Part shown: piece after piece, positions 23,001-36,051 of the stretch
Layout of the letters: every line of letters starts with the position of its first letter
Position numbering within the stretch: position 1 is the stretch's first letter
Assembly: GCA_022695795.1 (NCBI GenBank)
Contig: MU404114.1
Location: 124,001 to 188,000 of the forward strand
From: Biscogniauxia marginata
Lineage: Eukaryota > Ascomycota > Sordariomycetes > Xylariales > Xylariaceae
Length of the DNA stretch: 64,000 nt
Reading direction: 5' to 3'
Program-made: the position numbers and the translations under genes
The notes under the pieces: generated by a model
The model's input: only the letters and a program-made list of their open reading frames with translations
Databases searched by the model: none
What the model was told of the DNA's origin: nothing

Positions 23001-25200
23001 TTGGTATCATCCGGGTTGGAGCATTCGGGGATCAACGTAAAAAGCTTTCCTGCAGCCAGGGGACATGTCATATCGTCAAAGATCTGTTTGAAAGTTGGCC
23101 ATGCAACTCTGATTCGTCCCTTCTGGTCCACCGCCAATGCTGCAACCTCGTCACGATGGAGTCGCATCTCTTTCCCAAAAAGAGCATCAATCCACAAAGT
23201 CGCCGTCCCCAGGCACGGTTTCACATCTCGTCGAATGCTTCCCCGGAGACGACGTCTCAACGCATACACACATCGACGATGGCTAGCTAGGACGGGGGGG
23301 AGTGCACAAGCTGAGGGCGTTTGGAAACAGCCACCTCCATCTGAGGACACCACGTCGTATCTCTCGTATGTACCCAGCTGTTTTTGTCGCTTCGATCCAG
23401 ATGGCCTGCAGCCTCCGATGCCTTCTGTACCACGTATTCCTCTGCATATGCTCAGAGGAAGCTAGAAGAGTCTAGATGAACCCGGGTTGCACTGGGTTAG
23501 CTATCTATATTATCCCTACGACAGATCATTCATGCCACAGTTCATGCGAGGATATGCGGCACGTCCGGTTCTATTAATCGCCGAAGGGAGCTCCCGGTCC
23601 GAGTGAAGAGTGCAGTCGGTCGAGGGCCACGCCGATACTGGCCCGAATCTTGGTAGAGCAAGCATGCCTAGGTGTCGGTACCTGACAACGATCAAGGGAT
23701 AAGCTGGGGCCTAGATGACCAATGGTGATCATGGAGGTCTGCCGGCGTGGAGCCGCTTAACGATGGATATCGGCACGAGAATGATCTATCACAAAAGCTG
23801 CTTCTCCATCTGGGCCCGATGGCCCCCCCATATCCCCCATTCGCACCAGGTATTTCAATAAAGTAATCTATCAATCGGATAACGATAAAACTTGCTCAGG
23901 TACCCGTCGCTAAGTCGCAACCGAGAGGCTCGAGAGTGCGATGCTAACGACAAAAGACGGCAATGATGGGCGTTTTTATTATCCTCAAGCCAAGGGTAGC
24001 ATGTACTTCGTATTAAGAATCGTTCAATTGGGTAGAAACCACCCCCCTCTTTCCACTCCCTCATGAAACAGCACGTCAAGGCTATCCCAAACTATAGGCG
24101 CAAAACGGGCACACATGGCCGCCAATTCGAGAGGCCAGCCAAGCTAGAGGCGGTGGCCGTCGTCGGCCCTGGGAGGGGGCCAAGGTCATGTGCTCATGGA
24201 CCCTATTTGGCACAAGCTACGAGGTCGTGTGCTATCAATCCAGGGTGAAGCAGGTTTCTTTATGAAGTTGGCCGTGTCGGGTTAGTCGAACGAAGAAGCC
24301 CAACGGGGTACCCCCTCCCCCCATGGCCATAGGGGCCAAGACGTGATTACACCGGAACGCCTGCCTAAGCTGCAAAAAAGGGCTGGGCAGAAAGGGGCAA
24401 CCAAGAGTGAAAATAAAAACGAAGAAAGAAGAAGAAAAAAGAGCGAGAGGGAGACAGAGGGGACGACGAAGAGAGAGAAAAAAAACCTGAGAGACGCGTG
24501 TCCAGTCTTAGTAGTAGTCTATCACGAAGTCGTTTGATTCATTAATCCGTGTCATTATCATAAAACAAGAACAGTTCCGCCACGACTCGACTCAACTCTA
24601 CTAGCCCCTAAACCGCGTAGAAAACCCTTTGCCTTTTTAGAATTTTCTTTCTTCTTCTTCTTCCCGACAGTCATTCATTACCGCGAGGGAGACAGAGACA
24701 GAGACAGATAGACAGATAGGCAGAGAGAGAGATAGATAGAGGTGGGGAGGGGGAAAAAAAAAAGGAGAGAGAAGGGGAGATCCCGAATGAATCGTTAGGA
24801 CATGAAACAAACTCCTTGAAACAAACATTTCCCCCTTTCCCCCCCAAAGAGATAAAACGAGTAAGACAAAAATTTCAATACCGAAAAAACACAAAACCGA
24901 CACCGTGTTCCAAATATACTGACAAGAAACATGTGTTTTGAACAATCCTTAATTTCCAACCGTGAGGGGAGGAAACTTTTGGGCGGAGGGTTTTTTTTTC
25001 CCGTTTCCCTCCAAATCTCCTCCCCCAATGCAAATGTGTTGTGTTGTGTTGTCGTCGTTGTCGTTGTTGGTGTCTCTCTCTACGCAATTTTGATGATCCA
25101 TTAATCATGAACGCCCCGAAGTAATTTTGTTATTGCTCGTGTTAGTGTTGATCCGGCTTTCCCTCTCCTCCTTCCGCCAACGTCGCAGCAGGACCTCTCG
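20008..25200. other. Large gene-poor stretch
   Basis: About 5.2 kb without a gene I can support. Open frames of 70-154 codons occur at 22.3-23.5 kb on both strands, where base composition is more even, but none shows a decisive motif or clear splice-linked continuation. Short TACATAC repeats lie near 21970-22000, CAGAGA/GATAGA repeats near 24690-24740 and a GTTGTT repeat near 25035. The left end should hold the WBP2-like promoter and the right end the 3' UTR of the GBD/FH3 gene. Confidence 0.45.
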
Positions 25201-27805
25201 CTACGAGAGCCAGTTATCGCCCCCGGTTATCTTCACGGCCGGGCTCGAGGGCCCGCCGTTGGCGAGTCCGAAGTCGAGCTTGGGGATCTCGATCCTCGGC
25301 GCGGCCTTGTCCTCCTTCGGCTTGCCCCCATTATTGTTTCCACCGCCGCCGTGCCTCTTCGCGGGACTCCGGGGCTCCGGAGGGGGCCCGTATCGCACGT
25401 CCCGCACGTCCCAGCCGTCCTCCGCGGCGGCCGAGACCCAGGTCCGCAGACCGTCGTGCACGCAGGGGTAGAACTTCTCCTTGCAGAGCCGCAGGCTGGC
25501 GCCCATGCAGCGCTCCCACCCCGAGATGCGCATGAGCCCGCGGAGGGCGTTGCGCTCCTCGGCCGTCGGCGTGCAGGCGATGATGGCGTTGAGGAGGTCG
25601 AGGTGCGAGGCGAGGTAGTTCGTCGCGTCCCACTCGACGCCGCCGACGTAGGGGGCGGCGGGGACCGGCGGGCGCTCCTGCGGAAAGTGCGCTTGCATGT
25701 AGGTCTGGCTGTCGACTCCGGACGCGGGGGCCGTGCCCTCCTTGGGCTCCTTGGGCTCCTTGTCCCGCGGCAGGTAGACGACGTTGAGATGGTGCAGGAA
25801 GATCCAGAACACTTCCTTGGTGACGCCGGTGGCCTCCTTGCACCATACGCGGTATGGGCGCTCGCGTCGCATGCCTATCACGAAGTCTAGCGGCCGCTGG
25901 TTCTCGTCGGGCTCGGGGTCGCGCAGGTAATTGAGCATCGTCTTGGCGCGGACGGCGCGATCCTGGGGCGAGGCCGACTGGATGTAAGTGAACAGAACCG
26001 AGGTGATGATGTTACGGGTCGTAAATTCGCTCGGCCCTTTCTTCTCGGGGTCGAAGATCATGTGTAGAAGGGCTGGGAAGAGTGTTCCTTGGATCGAGTG
26101 AAGATACTGCAACGCAAGAGCCGTAGTGCATAGTGCCTTGAGACAGAGGAGGTTTTCGTGCAAGAGGGCGTCCTCGTGCTCCTCTCTGTTGAGAAGGGGA
26201 AAAAAGAAGTCAGCAACGGAGACCATACAGTACAATATAGTACCCCTGGATAAGGGGGGATTAAGTAGCTTACCTCCACTCAACATCCATAATGCGATGC
26301 AGCAGCCCTACAATCTCTTGCATGCCGCCCTGGCGAATGAACTCCTCAGTCCAAGCCACAGTCTCATTCCGCAACAGCAGTCGCAGCTTGTGCAGCTTGC
26401 CCACCTCTACCGATTCGGGCTTCTGGGCCTTGCGGAGGTAGTTCACGTAGTCCGCAGGACCCTGCTGCAGCTTCATCTTTGACAAGATGCCGCTCCCCGA
26501 GCTTGACCCGGCCGAGATGGGCCGCTCGCTGGCTACGCTATCTGTAGACCGACTCCGAAAGTGTCGTCCGATGCTGCCCTCCCCTTTCTGCTTCTTGGGG
26601 GAGCGCGACTCCGACTTCTTGGCACTATTTCTCGAGAGGGTGAAGGCCCGCCCTCTAGTCCGCTTGACCTTGCTATCTTTGTCTTTGCTGTCTTTATCGT
26701 CCTGTTGCTGCTCTGGGGGGGCGAATATGCTCGAATCACTGCCGTGGCTGTCCGGCCGGAGGTTGCTGATGCCGCGGCTCTCGGCCCAGTCCTGCCGTAT
26801 GAACTCCATCTTGATGGTGTCGGCGAGATTTCGCATCTTGTACCGCTGGTGCTCGGGGATGTTCCGCCGGTCTAGCATGGCTTCGAGGTGCTTGTCGATA
26901 TCTTTCGGGTTCACGACGAGCTCGGACATTTCAGTCGTGGCTGGCTTATCCTTCGAGCTGTTCTTGCTTGTGAATACTTGGAGCCCCCGCTGGAGCTTGG
27001 AGGGCGAGCTCTTAGCACTGTCGGAGTTGTGTTTGGAGTCGGTCGACGATTGCTTGAGTTCTTGGGCTGTCGAGGACATCGCGTGGTAGGATTTGGGTCG
27101 TATCTTGGACTTGTGGCTGCCAGACATGTTGTTAGAAGAATTGGTGTAGGTCCGACCGAAAACATCGTCGTTGCCGGTCAACGCATTCAACGCGTTCTGC
27201 CGCTCCAATGCCCCGCTGGAGAATTGGGCGTAGATGGGCGCGCGAGGGCCCTCGAGTGGTGTCTGGTTCTCTTTGTCCTTCTTAGGGTGGACTTCGTCCC
27301 CGCCCACTAGGTTCTGTAGGTTCTTTGCGCTCTTGGGTCGGCTCAACAAGCCAACCAAGTTGGTAGCCGACTTTGTCTTCTTTGGCTTCACTGGGGAAAG
27401 GCTGTCTTTGTCACCGCCAAGTTTGGCCGGGTCCTTGGTGGGGGACTTGGGGGCAATGGTATTGAAGATACCCTTTCTCGGTGATCTCAGGGTCGACGGC
27501 CTGTCGGACTCCTTGGAGGGGGATCGAGATGTACCGCCGACTTGGTTCTGCTGGATCTCGCCGAGGGCGGCCGGACGAGATGTGTGCGGATACCCCATAT
27601 CTTCCTGGGACAATGCTTCGGGGCGGGAGACTGCAATTACCAGCGGCTCGGGGGCCTGGAAGTCTGCATCCGTGGTATTGCGTCGTTGCATGAAAGACTT
27701 CAACACATTGTTGGACCGTGACCGCTGGTGGTAGGGTTTCGTGGGCGAGGGAGGATTTGTAGCGACATGGTTCTCAATGGAAGCCATATCTCTGAAGGTA
27801 TGCAT
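25201..27805 (-). CDS. Formin-type GBD/FH3 domain protein lacking FH2
   Basis: Two exons (27805-26274 and 26185-25201) are joined across an 88-nt intron (donor GTAAGC, acceptor CAACAG) and give 838 aa. The first ~290 residues are disordered and rich in SPK/SPT motifs. The GTPase-binding region begins near 295 with VNPKDIDKHLEAMLDRRN and MRNLADTIKMEFIRQDW, typical of Drf_GBD domains that bind Rho-family GTPases. It continues into the armadillo-like FH3 part: KLRLLLRNETVAWTEEFI and GGMQEIVGLLHRIMDVEWRE across the splice junction, then LHENLLCLKALCTTALAL. The protein then ends with a charged low-complexity tail near 740-838. No FH1 proline tract or FH2 actin-nucleating domain is visible, so it may be a Rho effector or regulator rather than an actin nucleator. 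ATG 27787 (MASIENHV) is an alternative start six codons in. Confidence 0.82.
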
Positions 27806-28523
27806 GAATAGAATGCCAGGGATGAGAATGAAGCAAATGGGGGTGAAACAAGAATGCCAGGACTAGTGATGGATTGCCTATGCTGCCAAAAATAAGTGTG
27901 TCTATAGAACTGAAGCTATGATGACATGACCACTACGAGGGGTGGGCTCCCATCGTCGAGCCGATGAAAAACGAAGAGAAACTTGCCTTGCTGGGTGGGA
28001 GGAAAACAAGACGCGTCCGAGTGCTTCATAAATGTACCATTGGGTGTGCCTTGTCAACTGGTAGCGAGGTGAAGACGATAATAGGGGGGGGTTTACTTGG
28101 TTGATTTGCAGGCGCAGGCTGCTGTCTCCAAAAAAGCCCCGATCAACAAGCTGCAGTTGCCCCGGAAACAGCGTCCTGGAGCCTGAGGGTGATCCTTGCC
28201 AATTTCCACCCCGCCTGGCCACCGCTCGCCTGGCACCCCTGGCACCTGTGCTGACATGGATACGGTCAGATACGCTCACTTAGCTTATCTGGGGCGCTAA
28301 GCTATCGAACCCCCCCGCAGCCCCACCATTGCTTGTCTTCCTTCAATTTGAGCGTACTTTTTTCTTGTTCGAAATATCCAGACTAATAATAACTAGGACG
28401 CCTCGCATATGCGACAATCCGCGCGCATGCACTAGATAAATAGCAACTACCTCCTATACTCTTTGATTCTGCTCTCTTTATATGATCCCATCATCTACCT
28501 GCTAAAAATTGGCGCTCGAAAAA
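27806..28523. promoter_or_regulatory. Divergent promoter region
   Basis: About 0.7 kb separates the divergent starts of the GBD/FH3 gene (minus) and TRM8 (plus). Both promoters must lie here. No defined factor site is claimed. Confidence 0.5.
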
Positions 28524-29444
<921 letters not shown>

Positions 29445-30299
29445 CCGATGGATGTCTCGAGAGCAAAGTGTAAGTTGTCTAGTCCTGGTTGCATTCACTG
29501 TGACATGGCATTATTCATGGAGCTTCGTGGCTAGCGCCGATGACGTCTAACGCAGGGAAAGGACCTTTCACACGGAAGGGTTTCTCTCGTAGAAGGACAG
29601 TATGGTCCAAGCTTGAGTTGCGTGCATGTCGAATAAAGTGATATGAGCACAGATACTTACGCACGAGGGAGTGAGGCAGCAGACTGTACATCAACATGAT
29701 GAAGTCATTGTTTAGAGGATTTGTTGACGCCAATAATATCTGGCGCATCCACCGATCTTCCGGGGACGCATACCTTGGGTCCGATGCAGCCGTAGGATAA
29801 GCCTGTCACGGTGGACAGCTGCGAATCACTTGTACAGTTTATCCATTCTGACACAGAGGAACTCCGGGTGCGAAGGCATTGCGTATAAGTGGCTAGATGG
29901 GCTGCGGCAGAACCCAATCAACCTTATGAGCTGTTTTGATATAAAAAGCTGACATAATAAGCAAAAAAAAAAAGAGATAACTTGAAGTAAATAAAACGCA
30001 GTTTGAATATTTACGAGTATTGCTCGATGAAACCTAGGATATATTCAGAGTAGTATTCAGAAGAGCTAGGAAGTATGTACAGTATGCAAGTCATTCTATA
30101 CACTGTGCGTTCTGATTTATCAGTTTCAACCGATAAGCTAACCCGCACAGAGACTGGAGATACGGAGGTACTTAAGTACATCGGTACAGTAAAGCTCTTG
30201 GCTTGGCTTTGGCTTTCAAGGGCTACTTTCATCATTTCAACAACAACCCCCTCTACAAACAAAACATGACGAGACAGCTTCGGTCACCTGAACCGGATT
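29445..30299. other. Intergenic region
   Basis: No gene is supported. It carries the 3' UTR of TRM8 and the promoter and leader of the MDM1-like gene. A 64-codon open frame at 30075-30269 ends shortly before the MDM1-like start and could act as an upstream ORF, but nothing else supports it. Confidence 0.5.
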
Positions 30300-33200
30300 A
30301 TGGCCCTTAAGGGGAGAGATGTCCTTATCGCTGGCACAGTCTGTTTCGTTGCCTGGGGCTACACCGTCAGCTGGTTCCCTGCCATACGATGGGCCGCGTA
30401 TGCCTTCGTCTCCGGCGTCGCAGTAGCCCTTGTCGCCTGCGTCCTGCTCGTGCTCCTGACATCTCGAGGCTCAACGTATCGCCAAAGGGATAGGTCTTCA
30501 CGACCCAATGCCGTCAGCTTCGCCGCCGCCAGCGCTTGGCGCAAAGAGATCACCGCCCTACGAGTCCGTCAGACCTACGTTAAACTTCCACTCTATGCCG
30601 ACTCTCCACGAATATCCCACGCCCTAGACGACCTTCTCGAACTAATCTCGCGAGACTTTATCAAGTCTTGGTACTCGAATATCAGCAAGAATCCCGTGTT
30701 TGCGAACGAGGTGGACAGAGTTCTGCGCCACGTGATACTCAGGATCCGAGACCGTCTCTTCGAAATAGATCTTGTCGAGGTGGTTACGGGCAGGATCGTC
30801 CCCATCTTGACGGCGCACTTCCGAGAATTTGACGTCGCCGAAAGGGCGGTGCGTGGTCGCAAACTGAACCGCGATGTCACGGAATCCGAGGAGCTCGACT
30901 TGGCCATCGCTGCCAAATATAAAGATGGAAAACTACACCCCGCCGCATCTTTGACCTATTCGGACACGAAACTGGTCCAGCAAGATCACTTGCGACACTT
31001 GACAGCCAATATCCTGCCTAAGGTCCTTCCCATTAACATGTTAGATAGCCGCGCCGTGTTCAGCCTACTTCGTGAGGTCGTTGCGTGTTCTGTTATGTTT
31101 CCGCTAGTACAACTCCTCGCCGAACCCGATACCTGGAACCAATTGATGGAGAACTACGGACGGAGTATGTTACAGGACCGTTCTACTGTTCGCAAATTAC
31201 GCGCCGCCTTAGATGCCCACGCATCGCCCGCACCGAAAAGCTCCAAGCCTGTCGCCTTCCCACGACTTGCTCCGGGAGATAGCGAGCGAAAATTTGAGAA
31301 GTTCATCCGTACTATTCGCAAGGTGAACAACCTATCCGATGCACGGCGCTTCAGAAGTGAGGTTGCTAGTCAACTGAAGAAAGATTCCCAGCGAGAAGGT
31401 CAGGATCTGGTATACATGCGCCGCCTAGAGATGGGCAAGAGACTCTTGGACCAGAGGGTTCATCTGTTAGCTGCCGGCGGTGATAGACGGAACATGCCAA
31501 TTCCAGGCAGTCCTGCTCAGACAACTGGATCTTCACGGTTAGAGCATGCCTCACTTATTGACATACTACGCGACACGTCTGGTCTGTCATACTTTATGGA
31601 GTATATGGATAGGCAAAACCTCATGTCCCTTGTACAATTCTGGTTGGTCGTGGACGGTTTTCGGAATCCGTTGGAAGATGATGCAGCCGAAGACGAGCAC
31701 GCATCGTCGTCACTAAGTCCCTGGGCTGAATCAGACCGTGCCGATCTCGCGCAGATCGACCAGGCATACCTATCAAGACCCGAGTTAAGAGTGCCAGCTG
31801 GAACACGACAAGTCATCCGCGAGTTCCTTGATGCCGGGAAGGGAGCTACTCCTATGCAGTACCACAAGGCACGTCGGGCTGTGTTGAAGGCTCAGAGTGT
31901 TGTTCTCGACTATATGCAATCCAGGTACCTGCAAGCCTTTAAAACGTCGGATCTATTCTATAAAGCGCTGGCATCCGAAGAGGCATCAAAAACTATTTCC
32001 CAGCCGCTGCCATCCAAAGCTGGCCCATCAACACTTCCGCCGCTCCAAAAACCCTCGAGCTCATTCATGCCAAAGCCTACCTCCGTTGCACGGCTTAACC
32101 CAAGACTGAATCCGATTAATGGTCCAGTCCGGCGGGGACTGTCCGCTACTGACTTAAAGGCTATGGGTTCTAATGGCAGTTATAGCCCAGAGCATAGGCG
32201 GTCGTTGGACGGCAATGCGACCTCACCATTGTTCGACGACGATGATGTAGACAACGATCCCATGGCGGATTCGGTGCAGAGTCTTGATCAAGAGCCATCA
32301 AAGACGGTACCGGACACTGAGGTGGTTCAGGCAATGGAAGCAGCTCTTAATGATATTATGGAAGATGAACGTCCTCAGACCGCAGAGGATCTTCGTGATT
32401 CCTTGTTTGGTAACGATGACGGAGCATCTAGCCTCTTCTCTGGTCAGGACAATGAATCAGCTAGGGGCTCTCTTGATCTACAGCGCTCAAGTCAAGCAGG
32501 CAAGGAAGTTGAGAAACCGAGCCTCGCATCGCTCGGGCTCGTCAGTGCCGCTTCACGGATTGGTGTTTTCATGGATGACGACCTCTTCGGAGATGAAGAG
32601 AAATTTCTCTCCGATGAGCAGGATGACCAAGATGAGGAACAACAGGGAAATCTTGAAGATGAGGTGCACGAAGCCGCGCCTGGAGACTTGGGTCTTGCAG
32701 AGGCTATTACCGCGCTTACAAATGACATTGACCGACTTGTGGCTCAAGATGCGGTTATAGAATCCCTGACGAATAAAGCCGAGCTGACGAATAACACGGC
32801 GGAACTTCGAATCTTGCGGAAATCCAAGGCTAGCTTGCAAAGAGAACTTCGGCGGAAGGAGTTACAAAGACAACAATATGTGATTCAAGAAAGTGACAAC
32901 AGCCTTTACGGGCGTGCTTCAATCAAGATCAAATCAATCCAAGTGGGCCGAGAAGATGATGGCAAGGAATACGCCCTATATGTCGTGGAAGTTCAAAGAA
33001 ATGCCGGGGAGAAGATGCCTGCGGCGGCCTGGATTGTGACGCGGCGCTACAGCGAGTTCCTAGAACTCCATCAGAGTTTGCGACACAGATATCCATCTGT
33101 ACGGAATCTCGACTTTCCACGACGGAGGATGGTGATGAAATTCCAAAATGAATTCCTTCGCAAGCGTCGTGACGCCCTGGAGAGATATCTACAAGAGCTT

Positions 33201-33914
33201 CTCCTGCTTCCGGACGTGTGCCGCAGCAGAGAATTACGAGCCTTCTTATCTCAAAGTGTGATCACCGAAGGCGAAGATCTAACGAGCCGAGCGGACAGAA
33301 AAGATATGATAACGCGCCTGTATGACTCGGTGACCGACGGCATGGAAGATATCTTGGGAAGTTTCCCTGTCTTGGACCAGCTGTCAGTAGCAGGGCAGAA
33401 CTTGATCGCGGCGGCTACGAACCAGATGGGCACGATGCCTCTCGGCGTGAACGAAGACGCCATGACCGCAGCAGAAGCCGAGGCTGAACTAAATGCTTTT
33501 GAGAACAAGGAACTCGAGCCTTTCATAAAACCGATCTGCGACATTTTTCTTGAAGTGTTTGGACTCAACCGGGGCAACAATTGGCTACGCGGCAGAGCGG
33601 TTGTGGTGGTATTACATCAAATGTTGGGGGGTACCATCGAACGGAAAGTGCGCGACAATTTCAAGGTATTAGTGCAAGAAGACGCCGTCCTTAAGTACAT
33701 TGGACTTCTCAGGGACAGTTTGTGGCCCGGTGGCCAGCTCAACCGGAATAAGGTACCCAGGACATCATCAGAGAAGGCCAAGACTCGTAGGGAAGCAAGC
33801 TTGATGCTGGCTACCTTGGTGCCAGACCTGGCTGGTAACGTCGTCGGGCGACTAAATGCCCAGGCAGCCAGCCGCAAGATGTTTGCCACGCTCAATAACC
33901 CAAGGCTGAAGTAA
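30300..33914 (+). CDS. MDM1: Mdm1-type PXA-RGS-PX-nexin sorting nexin
   Basis: A single uninterrupted exon encodes 1204 aa, matching the size and order of the Mdm1/Snx13/Snx25 family, ER-anchored tethers at ER-vacuole and lipid-droplet contacts. Two hydrophobic helices at ~7-25 and ~30-54 form the ER anchor. A PXA domain runs from ~105 to 290 (ALDDLLELISRDFIKSWYSN). An RGS-like domain lies at ~417-555 (LSYFMEYMDRQNLMSLVQFW). A long acidic disordered linker follows. A PX domain lies at ~870-985, with the phosphoinositide-binding RRYSEFLEL and the FPRRRMVMK segment. A nexin C-terminal domain covers ~1067-1160. The longest gene in the window has no intron while most neighbours do, which is unusual locally but needs no special explanation. 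Confidence 0.93.
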   Translation: MALKGRDVLIAGTVCFVAWGYTVSWFPAIRWAAYAFVSGVAVALVACVLLVLLTSRGSTYRQRDRSSRPNAVSFAAASAWRKEITALRVRQTYVKLPLYADSPRISHALDDLLELISRDFIKSWYSNISKNPVFANEVDRVLRHVILRIRDRLFEIDLVEVVTGRIVPILTAHFREFDVAERAVRGRKLNRDVTESEELDLAIAAKYKDGKLHPAASLTYSDTKLVQQDHLRHLTANILPKVLPINMLDSRAVFSLLREVVACSVMFPLVQLLAEPDTWNQLMENYGRSMLQDRSTVRKLRAALDAHASPAPKSSKPVAFPRLAPGDSERKFEKFIRTIRKVNNLSDARRFRSEVASQLKKDSQREGQDLVYMRRLEMGKRLLDQRVHLLAAGGDRRNMPIPGSPAQTTGSSRLEHASLIDILRDTSGLSYFMEYMDRQNLMSLVQFWLVVDGFRNPLEDDAAEDEHASSSLSPWAESDRADLAQIDQAYLSRPELRVPAGTRQVIREFLDAGKGATPMQYHKARRAVLKAQSVVLDYMQSRYLQAFKTSDLFYKALASEEASKTISQPLPSKAGPSTLPPLQKPSSSFMPKPTSVARLNPRLNPINGPVRRGLSATDLKAMGSNGSYSPEHRRSLDGNATSPLFDDDDVDNDPMADSVQSLDQEPSKTVPDTEVVQAMEAALNDIMEDERPQTAEDLRDSLFGNDDGASSLFSGQDNESARGSLDLQRSSQAGKEVEKPSLASLGLVSAASRIGVFMDDDLFGDEEKFLSDEQDDQDEEQQGNLEDEVHEAAPGDLGLAEAITALTNDIDRLVAQDAVIESLTNKAELTNNTAELRILRKSKASLQRELRRKELQRQQYVIQESDNSLYGRASIKIKSIQVGREDDGKEYALYVVEVQRNAGEKMPAAAWIVTRRYSEFLELHQSLRHRYPSVRNLDFPRRRMVMKFQNEFLRKRRDALERYLQELLLLPDVCRSRELRAFLSQSVITEGEDLTSRADRKDMITRLYDSVTDGMEDILGSFPVLDQLSVAGQNLIAAATNQMGTMPLGVNEDAMTAAEAEAELNAFENKELEPFIKPICDIFLEVFGLNRGNNWLRGRAVVVVLHQMLGGTIERKVRDNFKVLVQEDAVLKYIGLLRDSLWPGGQLNRNKVPRTSSEKAKTRREASLMLATLVPDLAGNVVGRLNAQAASRKMFATLNNPRLK

Positions 33915-36051
33915 GCATCTCCTCTACTTGTATGTCGATAACACGGGTGGGCAAAGTGCTAACCCTCATATAGCTCGCACTTGGTCTTTACGATCATTGA
34001 TGAATTAGTTAATATTATTTTCCTCGAAGGATGATTTCGACTCGGGTACAAAATAGGAGAGAAGAAAGTACATATGTAATTGACCATAATATTAAGATAG
34101 GCAGTGGTAATGGTGTTGAAGCTACATAGCGCTGGCGTTGGGACTTGTCTGTAAGGCGTATTGTTGCCGAGGGATAGACGTGTCAAAAGACAAATATGTA
34201 GGTACTTTGGAATTGCATAGGTGGCGTTGTTATGTACAGGTCTTATACTGTATTAAAGGATACCAGAAGAGTGGAAATGAAGACCATCCGGGATGCAGGG
34301 GTAAAGCCGGGCTGGCATGGTGACATTTTAATATTTCAGAATTTCAGAAGCAGAAAAAAGCAAATATCCATCCTGGAACAACACATGAAATAAGGCACAG
34401 TTGTGTTTGATATTGCTCAAGCTGGTAGAGATCAGCTCTCACTAGGGGGGTAGTTAGCTGAGCCCTCCCGTCCGGTCGAGGTTGCATGCATATCGGTACT
34501 TGCGTACATTGATGTATACAATAGATAGCTATAGGCCTAAAGACAACCAGTGGGTTTTCGACAACTATGACTGTGAATATGACATATAATATGCATGTGA
34601 TATGTATGATATGTATCTTGCTAGGACACATTTATACGCCGGGGTAGGTAGTGGGTGCATATATTAGTTAGTTTTCGTTTATTAGGTAGATTGGTCACAA
34701 TCATATGTACATTTCAGGACTTCGAAAACACCCGATGACCTTTCACTTAAGCATTGCAAGTGAGAGAAATTATAAAGAGGTTGCCCGTCGCTGCCTTAGC
34801 CAGGTAGGTACTAGGTCAAAGGTGTTTAACAGAGCATTTCGTTTAAAAGAATAAATGCAACCTCCAGCTCTAGGTTCTATTGGAAGGCCTGTTCTCTGCG
34901 ATTTCTATAATGAAGAAAGCAAGAAAAGCAAGGCAGGATGTACCTCCTTTGCACATCATTGGTCGAAGGCTGCAGGTACATAGGTAGGTTATCTAGCAAG
35001 CCTAGCAAGCTTGCAAATGGATGTCAAGAAATGCACACGTAATCCCTCCATCATTCTCTAAGAGGCAAGACTCAGACTCTATACCTTAGTCCCTAACGAT
35101 AGCTATCCCGAGGTTGTGTGTTCGACTCACGCTCGGTCCATCATGTTTTTTCTTCCCTTTTTCCGCGCTTCTTTCTTGGTGTTATCTCTAAGCTTTGTTA
35201 TTATGATAATAACATTTTTTATTCCTCTTTCCCTTATTTCTAGTTATAAATTAACTTTTACTATGTGAGAATAGTTTTCGAGTTTTAAGGAATATAACTG
35301 TATTAAAAACCAGACTTGGTGTTTATCTAGGATTAATATATGTTTTTATCTACGTCGATGTACACTATTCTCGTATGGGGGCGATGGTCTGGTAAGGTTT
35401 GTTTAGAATGAGTGGTCGGGTGGGGGCCACCAGGGATGTGATTGGCTAGAGTCGATTCCAAAAACTGCGACTAGGTAACTCGCCATCCCTCCTCCACAAA
35501 ATTCACCAATCCTTCACACCTTTTTTTCTTTTTCCTCTTTTACGTTCCTGTGGTACTTACTCCCCCTAGAGCAACTCCGCTACTACTGCACCTCAATCGT
35601 CCGGCTGACGGGTGACTGCAGCGCACTGCATCGGTCCATTCGCGCGAACGTCCTCCCACAAAGCAGCAAGTAGCAGGCGGTGCTCCGGCCACCCCATCAA
35701 CTCTTTTTTATTATACATTTACCTTACCTTACATATTCACCCACGTCGCATTTCTACATACTACACTTCTCTCTCCCCCCTCATCTTGCATTTCACCTCC
35801 CGTCAGTTGCGCATACAGCCCAATTGATTTTTGGGCCTCCAGCCTTCTCCCCTACTTTTATCCCGCGCACTCCGATATCCTGAGAACTCGTCATCATCGT
35901 TGCCTGGGTATCATCTATTCGGCCTTTCTGTTTCGGCGCATTCCCGCGACACCTCCCAAAAAACCTTGTCGCCTCCCACTATCCGAGCTTCGGCCATCCT
36001 GCACTTTCATCAACGGGCCATCCAAAAGAAATACGATCGGCAACGGCGACG
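33915..36051. other. Intergenic region with a tRNA-like T-arm
   Basis: About 2.1 kb without a protein gene. The last ~500 bp form the pyrimidine-rich leader of the RNA-binding protein gene. A tRNA-like T-arm is visible at 35116-35140, but no complete tRNA can be folded around it. Confidence 0.5.
35116..35140 (+). other. tRNA-like T-arm and acceptor remnant
   Basis: A 5-bp stem GTGTG/CACGC closes a 7-base TTCGACT loop, as in a T-arm with pol III B-box character. It is followed by seven bases and an A where an acceptor strand would end. No complementary 5' acceptor strand, D-arm or anticodon arm is found upstream, so this is at most a truncated tRNA or SINE relic. Confidence 0.3.

Noticed and set aside
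22588..23465. Open frames of 130-154 codons on both strands, one minus-strand frame with TLWIDAL, reminiscent of HET-domain proteins
   Set aside because: Only a few residues match. The Cys-Ile-Asn-Gln part of the HET motif is absent, and no splice-linked continuation was found on either strand.
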